From assembly GCA_037903355.1 (NCBI GenBank), contig JBAJFE010000061.1, positions 1 to 64,000 on the forward strand: a DNA stretch of 64,000 nucleotides. The letters run 5' to 3'. Below are positions 24,452 to 33,809 of the stretch, piece after piece. Numbering within the stretch: position 1 is the stretch's first letter; every line of letters begins with the position of its first letter. The notes below the pieces were generated by a model. It was not told where the DNA came from, did no database searches, and saw only the letters and a program-made list of their open reading frames with translations. The position numbers and the translations under genes are program-made. The stretch is from Trichuris trichiura. Taxonomy: Eukaryota; Nematoda; Enoplea; Trichinellida; Trichuridae.

Positions 24452-24696
24452 CTAAAATTTCTTGTCGCTTTTCTTTGAATGCGGAATAATTGTCGCACAA
24501 AATTCATTGTTGTGAAGGGGACACCATATGCTAATGACAAGATGTGCTTGTACATTGTCAACCTGAAAGAGTAAAAAGTTATCATAATAAAACTTTTTAT
24601 TTTATACTTACAGGAACAGCAATATCTGTTCTTCATTTCGGCAAACAGATTTTTTATCAGTCCGTTGACGACAGGATGAGACGAGTCCGGAAAGCT
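24452..24696 (-). other. Two exon-like blocks, minus strand
   Basis: Blocks at 24612-24696 and 24452-24562 are flanked by TTTCTCAG and TTTCAG acceptors and by GTAAGT and GTGATC donors, with a 49-bp intron between them. A further block starts at 24393 after GTTTTAG. One frame runs through the first two blocks but closes soon after the third is joined. I recognise no domain. They may belong to the same unknown gene as the blocks at 22 kb or be chance. Confidence 0.2.
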
Positions 24697-25011
24697 CTGA
24701 GAAACATTGCAGAAAACTCGCTTTTGTCAAACGAGTTTTTCCAGTAAATAACACTTCGACGCAAAGACAAAAAATATAGCAAACAAAAAGTGAGGGGTCA
24801 AAATATGGAACTGTGTAAAGCACAGCTGCGACTAACGAAAAAGGAGGGAGAGCGATCACAGTTCAGCCGATGTCGTCGACGAGAAAATCGAAAAATGAAA
24901 TTAAATTTACCGTGCTCTGCTCACATCGATGCTTATTATGCAAATTTGACCGTGACCGATAAACCTTTACACTGTTTGCTTTGCAACGAGTGTGAGTGCT
25001 CGGCTGACTAA

Positions 25012-26030
25012 AACGGAACGAATTATTTACACAAACTATTTACTTTACTAATACGTCGGATTGGAAGGGCAACTGCGCAAGCCTTGAGGCAAATTTAACT
25101 TTGAGTAAACATTGTCATATACAATGAAACTTAATATTTTTTAAAACTGAATTTGATCCTCTCTTAAACACAAATAAAAGGCGTTATTAATGTGATTGTT
25201 TCAACACGTGAGCATAAATGCCAAGAATCGATGAGAAAATAAAAATGCGAATTGAATGAACTTTTTTTACCCAACTTCAAAAGGTATGGTAACTGATAGA
25301 AAATAATGCGTTCCAACAAAAAACCGCAAATGACAATAGCTTTACTTGTGCTTTGAAGGAACCAATAAGAATTCATCATCGATCCTACCAAAACAACAAT
25401 TTTACCTGAATGTTAAACCGCAAAGAAGCCAAATGAAATGAAACGATTTATCGAACAATAACTATCTATATCCCTGCGCTAAACAACCATTTCTTTGCAC
25501 CCGTAAGCAATAGAAACGCGTTAAATAATACTAATAATAGCACAGTTCTCAATCGTGGCTGTCGTCCAGTGATGTATTGGGAAATGTATTAACGCTACGA
25601 AGGGACATCTGCTCTCATGGAATTGCAGAACGTTACTTATCCATTGCTTATTTTTAATTCTTGAATTCCTAAATCTCCCACTTCCTCATCTTTTCCTAGG
25701 CCCAGTGAATACACCATGCAGATTAGTAATAACATTTCGCATGCTAATTCATCTCCATAGATCATTCTCCATTCTTCTTTGACATATATGCAAACGACTA
25801 AAAACTGATCCGAACATATTGGCTACTTAAAGCTCCAATAAGTTTTCTGCAAAATAAAGGGTAAACTGTCCAAATTAATATTGTCAAAAATAAACAAACG
25901 TTTTTTCCATTTGAAAATATACCAGTATGGGATGGTTATTGTTCCGTAGTGCTTGTTCACATTAACGCATTCGTTTTTCGTAACATAAGTTGCTTCGTAA
26001 TGGGATAATGTTTCACGGCTTTTGGGATAT
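25012..26030. other. No gene recognised
   Basis: AT-rich sequence with short open frames only; I see no domain or repeat until the first foldback element. Confidence 0.5.
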
Positions 26031-26413
26031 CTTTTACAGCTTTTCCCGTTTATTGTCCGTGGTAGTATCTGTAATTGAACGAAGCAGCTGCTCTACCAAC
26101 GGATGGATGAGCAATTATTAGGAAACGATATGTAGAAATAATGCAGTCAACTTTATTCAAGAACTTTCGGAACGCTTTAGTTCCGTAGTCAGAGAGATGG
26201 AGGTGAGCTCGTTTTTGGACCTCGGGAAGAGCTCTTCTCCACCTCACTGACGACGGAATTAGAGCGTTTCAAAAGCTCTGAAATAAAAAGTTGAGCGTAT
26301 TGGTCCTGTACGGTTTTCCTTAGTAAACGCTCATCCATTCGTTGGTAGAGCAATTGTTTCATTTAATTACTGATACCACCAAAGACAAAAAAGGGAAAAA
26401 GCCGTAGAAGCTC
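26031..26413. mobile_element. Foldback/MITE-like element, copy A
   Basis: The element has long inverted halves. The left half runs from CAGCTTTTCCCG through GCTCTACCAACGGATGGATG to a centre carrying CTTTCGGAACGCTTTAGTTC. The right half reads back as the complement, ending CATCCATTCGTTGGTAGAGC and GGGAAAAAGCCGTAGAAG. Length is about 380 bp and no coding capacity is seen. Similarity to copy C continues beyond the right end (CTCATTTTTCTGATTAC against CTCATTGGGTTTTCTGATTAC), so the true element may be longer. Confidence 0.8.
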
Positions 26414-26623
26414 TACCAAAAACCACTCATTTTTCTGATTACAAATGCGCAGCATGAGTAATAAGAAAGATTAAAAGTTAGAAATTTTTACTTACGAAGT
26501 ATTAATGTACCTCAGTTTTTCAAAATCAAAACAACGTGTTTCCTTCCATAGAAAGAACCATGACAAAGCCGTGTTAACATAAACACGGGTGCTTTGTAAC
26601 GGGCGCCTGTTTCATGTTTGTTA

Positions 26624-26976
26624 GATCTTCTACTACTTTTCCCGCTTTTGTCTGTGTTGCTATCTGTAATTAGTCGAAACAATTGCTCTACCAACGAATG
26701 GATGAGCGATTATTAGAAAAAATTCAAAGACAATACAGTCAGCTTTTTTATTTAGAGCTTTCGGAACGCTCTGCTTCTGTCGTCAGTTCCGTCAAAAACT
26801 CCTTCACCTCACTGATGACAAAACTAGAGCGTTCCGAAAGCTCTAGATGAAAAAGCTGACTGTGTTGTTTTTAAATTTTTCCCAATAATCACTCATCCAT
26901 TCGTTGGTAGAGCAATTTTTGATACTAATTACAGATACCATCACACAGAGAAAATACGGGAAAAGCCGTAGAAAAT
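26624..26976. mobile_element. Foldback/MITE-like element, copy B
   Basis: Same family: left end GATCTTCTACTACTTTTCCC, subterminal GCTCTACCAACGAATGGATG, centre with TTCCGAAAGCTCTAG, right end GGGAAAAGCCGTAGAAAATT. Identical 13-bp direct repeats AGCCGTGTTAACA lie at 26567-26579 and 26986-26998, just outside the recognisable ends. They could be a target-site duplication of a slightly longer element. Confidence 0.8.
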
Positions 26977-27538
26977 TTAACAAGCAGCCGTGTTAACAAT
27001 CACAAATCAAATCTATTTATAAAAACGGCGGTAGAAGAAAAAAATTACTAATTAGTTTCATTTCACTTCCTTTGCTAAGTGAAGGAATTGCATAGAAAAT
27101 TTAATGAAGAGTTTATCAAAACTTATACCTGTGATTAGTAATACTTCCGCAAAAACTATAAACAAATGTAAAGTTTTTGAACGAAGAATCGTTAATCTAT
27201 TGCAAATGTGGAAGTTATCATTTTCCTAAAATGTTTAGAGAAATCATAACAAAGCACTTTAATCTTGTAAGCAAATTAATAAACAATAATAAACAGCGTT
27301 TGTTAAAACACTGCACATCTCACAAAGCATATCAGTCTTTCAATGTCTTCACGGTAATCATTCGCTTAATATGAACGATGAAGACAAAACATGATGGATC
27401 AATGCATACGACAAACAGCTCTTCTCTTCATCAGTAACGTTTGTACTTAATGAGCTGTTCTTAACCCCTCTAATTGAAAACATTGTTGATAATCAGAATT
27501 ATGGCTTACGAAACTTCCATTAATTCATAAATGTTATT

Positions 27539-27846
27539 AAACCAAACAACTGCTCTACCAACGGATGGATGAGCAATTATTAGGAAAAACTGTACAGAAC
27601 CAATCCTCAGAAATGTCGTCAGTGAGATGGAGGAGAGCTTTTCCCGAGGTTCAAAAATGAGCTCTCTTCCATCTCATTGACGACGGAACTAGAGCGTTCC
27701 GAACGCTCTCAGATTAAGTTGAGTGCATTGGTTCTGTACAATTTTTCTTAATAATCGCTCATCCATTCGCCGGTAGAGCAGTCGTTTCGCTAATTTACAG
27801 ATACAATCACACAGAAGAAAAACTGAAAAAGCCTTAGAAGATCTAT
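27539..27846. mobile_element. Foldback/MITE-like element, copy C (5' truncated)
   Basis: Starts within the family at CAACTGCTCTACCAACGGAT, lacking the outer left terminus. It then has the inverted centre (GAGATGGAGGAGAGCT against AGCTCTCTTCCATCTC) and a right end of GAAAAAGCCTTAGAAGATCT. No coding capacity. Confidence 0.78.
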
Positions 27847-28710
27847 TAAAACTCATTGGGTTTTCTGATTACTAATGCACAGTATTCAAAATCCACCAAA
27901 GCCAAGAAAACGGAATATCAAAATATTCTTTGCTAAGTTTCTCGCCTAAGCTGAGATTGTAGATTTATACACAAATTGTCCAACCAAACTGAGACGAACG
28001 GTCGCAGGGTGGCAACCAAAAATAGGGCCGTAAACTAGAGTACCTTCAGCCTCTGCTCCGGCGCAAAATCTTCTGTTCAAACATTTTGGTGACCTTATGA
28101 GCTTAGCACTATGCTCCGTAAAGTTCTGATTCCGCATTCGATTTTAATCGTTTTCAGCTCTATGGGCCAGGAGTGCCTTGCCGACGTTTTTCTTGGTCTT
28201 CCTGCCTATTAACTACTTAACCTGCAAATTTTCGGCTTTGCATTAGGTGATCAAAATATTATTCTGATCAGAAAAAGTTTTTTGTCGACACTGTTTTCCA
28301 TCACTTAAATCGAATGGTTATATTTAGGCAAATAGTAAGTGAAAAAAGTGGTTAGCCCATTAAATAGCTGCGGTGAATCGGCTTCAAGAAACAAGCTGAA
28401 TCTTCCGGATGTGGAAATACAGACCTTAATAGGTATTCCACGCTTTAATTCTTCATTTGAATTTTTCTATTAGGTTGCGCATTGCTGAGATTGGATTATT
28501 CAAGGTGATGCTTTCAAACGGTAATTTGAAAGAGCAACAATATGGCAACGAACGAACGGTGACGATAAAACATCGTTGGTTCAAAAAGCTTGTCCATAAT
28601 TTAACTGTAAAAATTTCATACAGAAATCACTACGTAGCATAACTTTCGCGAAAACGTTCAATTGCCCAAAAGAGGTATATGACTTCAATTGTCATTTCTG
28701 AAACTATCAT
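27847..28710. other. No gene recognised
   Basis: Short frames only; no domain or repeat that I can support between the last foldback copy and the tRNA-Tyr gene. Confidence 0.45.
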
Positions 28711-28799
28711 CCTCTGATAGCTCAGTTGGCAGAGCGGTGGACTGTAGTGTTCATAACATAGACATCCATAGGTCGCTGGTTCAAGTCCGGCTCAGAGGA
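28711..28799 (+). tRNA. tRNA-Tyr (anticodon GTA) with 16-nt intron
   Basis: The cloverleaf folds: acceptor CCTCTGA pairs with TCAGAGG plus discriminator A. The D arm is in TAGCTCAGTTGGCAGAGC and the T arm in CTGGTTCAAGTCCGG. The anticodon stem TGGA/TCCA closes the loop CTGTAGA once 28748-28763 is removed as an intron, in the usual position one base 3' of the anticodon. The mature length is 73 nt before CCA. The B box GGTTCAAGTCC is present. A T5 run at 28825-28829 is a likely polymerase III terminator. Confidence 0.95.
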
Positions 28800-29568
28800 T
28801 AACATTGCACAAGAAATAGTAATATTTTTGACTTACTTACCTAATTACCATCCCATTGCATTTACTGTAGAAATGTACAGCTTGTTGCTCATCTTTTTTC
28901 AGCACAGTTGTACCTTATATCGAATCTGTATTCTTTGATAATGGTCAAAATGGAACGTTGACGGCTGTTCAAATATACTTATTTAGGCAGATTACGTTCG
29001 ATTTTGTTAAAGGATATATGGTAAAGCTCGCCTCAAGCTTGAAGACATCATTGCTTTCAGCGAATTCAAAATCCCCAGCGAAAGCAAGGTTCAGTTTAGC
29101 TTCGCTATTTCAACTCCATTACCTATCGCCTTAGGAAAAAGTGAGAACGACGCTTGCCAAAAAAAGGATGCTATAGGCCGCCTGCAAAAAAACCCTCCAA
29201 ATAATCAAAGAACTATGTTAACTACTATTCAACAAACATGTTTGGCAGAAGCTGAGACAATGGACTATATAACTGGTCGAGTATCTCTAAGATGACAAAG
29301 CAATGTCAAGCTGAAAAGGCTAAAATAACAAATTACCGCTTGTGCAAAAAGACAGTAACAATAAGAATGTGATTGGCCTCAAACTGGAGACAGCTCATGA
29401 ATATTACGACTACGAAATAAGGTTTCCAAGGTGTTTGCGAACTGATGCGTACAGTTTCATTGTATTAATGTTAATAGTGCACGGTTTTCTTCTCTGAAGA
29501 AAGCTCTGTTCACAGCTGTCAGATCATACTTCCCTATTCTTATTAGTTGCTGCTAGAGCATTTCATGC

Positions 29569-29641
29569 GTCCTTGTAGTGTAGCGGTTATCACATCTGTC
29601 TCACACACAGAAGGTCCCTGGTTCGAACCCAGGCAAGGACA
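29569..29641 (+). tRNA. tRNA-Val (anticodon CAC), copy 1
   Basis: 73 nt. Acceptor GTCCTTG pairs with CAAGGAC plus discriminator A. The anticodon stem TCTGT/ACAGA encloses the loop CTCACAC, giving CAC, which reads GUG. The T arm is CCTGG-TTCGAAC-CCAGG. Internal A-box and B-box sequences are intact. The nearest T5 run downstream is at 29701-29705. Confidence 0.96.
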
Positions 29642-30385
29642 CACCAAATATCACAGTTTGCCTCATAAAGGCAGTGGTGTTCACTCGCTAAGAGATGCCA
29701 TTTTTACGCTGAATTTTTTAAATCAAATAGACCTAACGGTACTGATCGAATAAATTTTTCTACATACGCCTGAATTTTACGTCCACTTATGTCAGTACCA
29801 ACTTTTTTTACCCTCTTTAAAAACTGCTAGTCAGATTCTTTTTCTCAGCAAATAATGGCTGTAGCATTGGAACGTCAATATCCCCACTTCAGCTAAAACG
29901 CTTTCTTTATTGAAAAAATAAAAAACACTAGGCATATGTAGCTTACGTTCCGATGATCAGTCATGTCTACTTCGGAAGCTCCGGATACTTTATATAAATA
30001 AAACTGTTGTTTACGAAGAGAAAAGCTGCCATCATTACAGAATAAAATAGCAGGAACTTTCCGTGATGAAACGAAAAACTTAAACTTAGAATCCAAAGCA
30101 GTCTGAAAAGGCTTTGGTGCCGTAATTCTCCCGCAGGCGACGAGAGCTTCTAGGATACAATATTACCCCTGCAATCCTTAGTGTAGAAGAACTCTAATAT
30201 GTTAAGGGGTAAGCGAATGGAGCAATAAAGGTGAGATAGAAAAACTGGAGTAAAACCAGCCAGTGCAGGGGAATGTCAAGTTTTTCAATGATTAAGGGAC
30301 TATGTGTGTTCAGTTCATAAGTGTGATGGTCAGCCTATCCTTGGGAAACAATGCTTCAACGTTATAGACCACTTTTCATGAAATA

Positions 30386-31071
30386 CAGTAAAACTTGCCT
30401 AATCTGGGCGCGTCGGAAAGGAGGGTAATCCGGATTAAGGAAAAATTCGGATTACGGAGGAGATTTACAGTAGGTCACAGAAAAGCAGGTAATGCAATTT
30501 TAAATGTAGGTTCTTGGCGTCCACAGCTCGATATCAATCTCTGCAAGTGGTCATATGAAGGCAGCAAAGTCCGTCTGATTAAGAAAAACAACTGAACAGT
30601 GGAGACGCTGTACTGCGAAGTGACATGGGAAATAGTTCCCGTGAACTTTTTTTTATATCCGCAGTTGCCGGCCGGCTCTGTTGGCCCGTAAAGAAATTGA
30701 GTTAACGGCCAATCACTGCCTTATACGTCACTAAATTAAAGTTTTATATGACTGAAAAACATCAGGTCTTTGATCCACATTTCTGCTTACTTGAGGAAGC
30801 CTAAGTCTTGAGGTGCCTTACTGCAGTCAACCTATTGACGGAGATTGGCTCAGCAGAACCGTGGCTGGTTTTGCGCCTATGCTAACGTATGCCGAAAGGG
30901 CCGCTGGCTCGTTGTTTACTGCCCTTATAACCGTTGCCGCCAAGTGACTGCCCGTTTTGCACAGGTAGCCTAATTATCTTTAATGCGTACGGGCGTTCTA
31001 TTGTTCTCTTCGCGAATCCGGATTAGAGAGGTATTCGGATTATAGAGGTCCGGATCAGGGAGGTTTCACTG
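30386..31071. mobile_element. Non-autonomous pogo/Tigger-like element
   Basis: Inverted termini of about 22 bp: left CAGTAAAACTTGCCTAATCT, and the right end as complement CAGTGAAACCTCCCTGATCC, each followed by GG. Subterminal ATCCGGATTA/TTCGGATTA motifs are repeated at both ends. The CAGT terminus followed by AACCT...ATCCGGA is characteristic of pogo/Tigger relatives of Tc1/mariner. TA sits to the left of the element; the right flank is TCTA, so the target duplication is imperfect. Inside, only a 66-codon frame exists and no transposase is seen. Confidence 0.7.
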
Positions 31072-31478
31072 TCTACAGAAAAACACATTGACCTCTTAGT
31101 CATTTCTCTCAAAGGTTGAACTGCAGAAAGCCAAGACTTAAAGTTTCAGAATTTTTGTTTCAATATATTATTACAACCGTTATTATCATCATTGCTGATT
31201 AACGTTAACTCTCTGTTGTGCCAGACAGAACTTCCCGTAAGGACGTACAAGTAAATAGAAAAGTAATTGAAAAGAAATACATAAGCAACACTTCAGTGCT
31301 GCTTAAGATGCTGCGGCTCAAATTCGGCTACTTTTAAATAACTTTTGCCAAAAATTAGTTGTACTCTTTAGCGTTATCTGCGTTTTAGAACCTACCTAAA
31401 TCATGCTACTGATATGCACTTGGATTTCATATTTTTCAAGTAAAGAGTGCCTCGAAATGTTCAAGCATTTTCCTTTTG

Positions 31479-31732
31479 ATATGATCTTCTACGGCTTTTC
31501 CCGTTTTTTGTCCGTGGTTGTATCTGTAATTGAACGAAACAACTGCTCTACCAACGGATGGATGAGCCGTTATTAAGAAAAATTGTACAGATATCAATGC
31601 ACTCAACTTTTAATTTCAGAGCTTTCGGAACGCTTTAGTTCCGTCGTCAGTGAGGTGGTGGAGCAGCTGTTTCGTTCAATTTACACATACCAGCACAACA
31701 AACAAACGGAAAAAACCATAGAAGATCATATG
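31479..31732. mobile_element. Foldback/MITE-like element, copy D (centre deleted)
   Basis: The left end ATATGATCTTCTACGGCTTT is matched by the right end, whose complement reads ATATGATCTTCTATGGTTTT. The left half is typical of the family, but the sequence jumps from GTCAGTGAGGTGG straight into the right subterminal region, losing much of the second half. The right flank still resembles the flank of copy B (CCCGTTACGAAGCACCC against CCCGTTACAAAGCACCC on the complement), so the family is longer than the core. Confidence 0.78.
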
Positions 31733-31809
31733 AAATTCCAACCCGTTACGAAGCACCCAGTGTTCATTTTCCTTTTATTGTTATGAATTGACACCTGCGC
31801 AATAAATGT

Positions 31810-31882
31810 GTCCTTGTAGTGTAGCGGTTATCACATCTGTCTTACACACAGAAGGTCCCTGGTTCAAGCCCAGGCAAGGACA
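31810..31882 (+). tRNA. tRNA-Val (anticodon TAC), copy 2
   Basis: 73 nt. It is identical to copy 1 except for three substitutions: C to T at the first anticodon position (loop CTTACAC, anticodon TAC, reading GUA) and two in the T loop (TTCGAAC becomes TTCAAGC). Acceptor and stems are intact and the discriminator is A. A T5 run at 31938-31942 may terminate transcription. Confidence 0.95.
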
Positions 31883-32368
31883 TCGCTTACAGCATATTCT
31901 ACGTATATAGAGGAAAGTACGCCCTCTAGGTGATCCCTTTTTATGTTCAATTGTTACAAACCAACGGGGGACATACTGAGCTGTACTGCTCTGAAAGAGT
32001 TTGTTTGGATGCGCTCAATTTTACCAACCCATATCTCGGTCGGTACAGTTGAACTTCATCAATTCAGAAACTTCACTAAGTCGGACATTTTTTCCGCTGG
32101 CAATTACCACAAGAGACTAGCCAAATATGAACCAGTAAGGTATGTTGAAATCATTTGTTTCACAATATTTTCAGGGTTCTAGAACTCACGATACCATGGC
32201 TGCAGATTCAGTGAGCATTAAAATAATTACACTTTCTTGACAAGTCACGAAAGTTAGTATACCTGTATCGTTTATTTTGTTAACAAAATTGCACATGTTT
32301 CTCGTTTAACCTTCGTTTTTGTACATGAGTGCGCTATTTCCTATTATAAATTGGTAACTTTACTACGA

Positions 32369-32441
32369 GTCCTTGTAGTGTAGTGGTCATCACATCTGTC
32401 TCACACACAGAAGGTCCCTGGTTCGAACCCAGGCAAGGACA
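32369..32441 (+). tRNA. tRNA-Val (anticodon CAC), copy 3
   Basis: 73 nt. It differs from copy 1 only in the D-loop region (TAGTGGTCAT against TAGCGGTTAT). Anticodon loop CTCACAC and T arm are the same. A T4 run follows at 32455-32458. The three valine genes within 2.9 kb indicate local duplication. Confidence 0.96.
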
Positions 32442-32712
32442 TCCTGTAAAATACTTTTATCCATAGGAATAGTGGCAGATCAGCTCATTAGGTGAGATAT
32501 TTTAACATACTTCTTTTGTGAATAAATGAAACATCTTCAAACATATCACTCTGCAAGAAATTGTCAGGACGGTTATAGTAACCACTATTGGTTAGCATCA
32601 GTTTTCCTTTGCTTTTTAACAGTTAACGGTTTCGTGTATTCTCGTTTCCAAATAATATTAATATGCGGACAATCTACGTGAAGGAGACATTACGAAGCCC
32701 TACTTGATGAAG

Positions 32713-32775
32713 CGTCACCCGTCATCAGCCACAATCAACATTGAGTCTGTTGGTTATTGCTGATGACGGGTGACG
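32713..32775. repeat. Perfect 17-bp inverted repeat
   Basis: CGTCACCCGTCATCAGC at 32713-32729 is the exact complement of GCTGATGACGGGTGACG at 32759-32775, with a 29-bp loop. No other copy is seen in the window. It could be a small foldback element, a structured RNA or a palindromic binding site. Confidence 0.8.
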
Positions 32776-33809
32776 GTTCCGACCTGAAGGCTCCGGTCAC
32801 TAAAAATTGAATACAACAACAGGAGCCTATGTTGCAAATACACTTCTTCATCATTATAACGATGATATAAGTATTAATTATTAATGCATATCGACAGCAT
32901 AGTTATGGCGTACAGTAAGTCGCATGCTCTTACACCTACGCTGTTGAAACAAGATTGCTTACCGGACTGCTCCTTCTTCAATGGCACGCATAGGCTTATT
33001 GTTTTTCTAAAGGCTTGGCTCTCATTGACGCAATCCAGTACACCTATAATAAATAATACTTAATGAACAATTTTCATCGCTGAAATTAAAATCTTAACAG
33101 ATAATGTCAACGCAAACTAAGCCATTTCGAAAAGTGATAAAATTAAGTTTACTCTCGTTAATTTGAGCTCGGCTACAGCTAAGCGCTATTTCAAATATTT
33201 GGTCACTGCTTACAGTTTTTTAATCATATCTCAGAAGATGCTTTTGCGAAACCCAATTCGCGCTGAGCAGTGCAGTGCGTCAGCAATTAGAAAAATGATT
33301 CCTATTTGGACTGCACAGTACAGGGAATTAGTGTGACTCTTCCCAGCGAAAGCTAACAGCGCGCTCTACAGAAAACTGAAACCATTGGTTGATTCAACCA
33401 GTATTAAATTTTAAAATTTGTAACATTGGGCTAAGAAGAAATAAGAAAACGTTTCTTATGTCTCGTAGTGCAAACTTCGCGGATTGCTACAACGAAACGG
33501 TCGAATGACGAATTTGTACTATCAGGACGCAACCGCCTTTAACAAAATGAATACAGCACCTGAGCGTTTCACAAACATGTACAGTACAGTTCATAAATAC
33601 GAAGTTATCCCAGCTAGCTTTTTCCTTCATCAATGAGCAAGTCAATTTTGGGAGCTTGTCGCTTTTCTTAAAGATATTCGTGAGCAAAAGTGGCATACTG
33701 CGTTTCTCCCATAACATTATCTATTATACTTCTAATCAAAATTATCCATTGGCGTAGCCAGGAACAAGAAGAAATTTTAAAAAGGGGTGCCACCAATAGT
33801 ATTCCTCAG
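32776..33809. other. No gene recognised; 3' flank of the transporter gene
   Basis: Short frames only. This holds the downstream region of the minus-strand transporter; I did not find a convincing polyadenylation signal close to its stop. Confidence 0.45.

Noticed and set aside
29547..29753. 68-codon frame across tRNA-Val copy 1
   Set aside because: It overlaps a well-folded tRNA gene and has no independent support.
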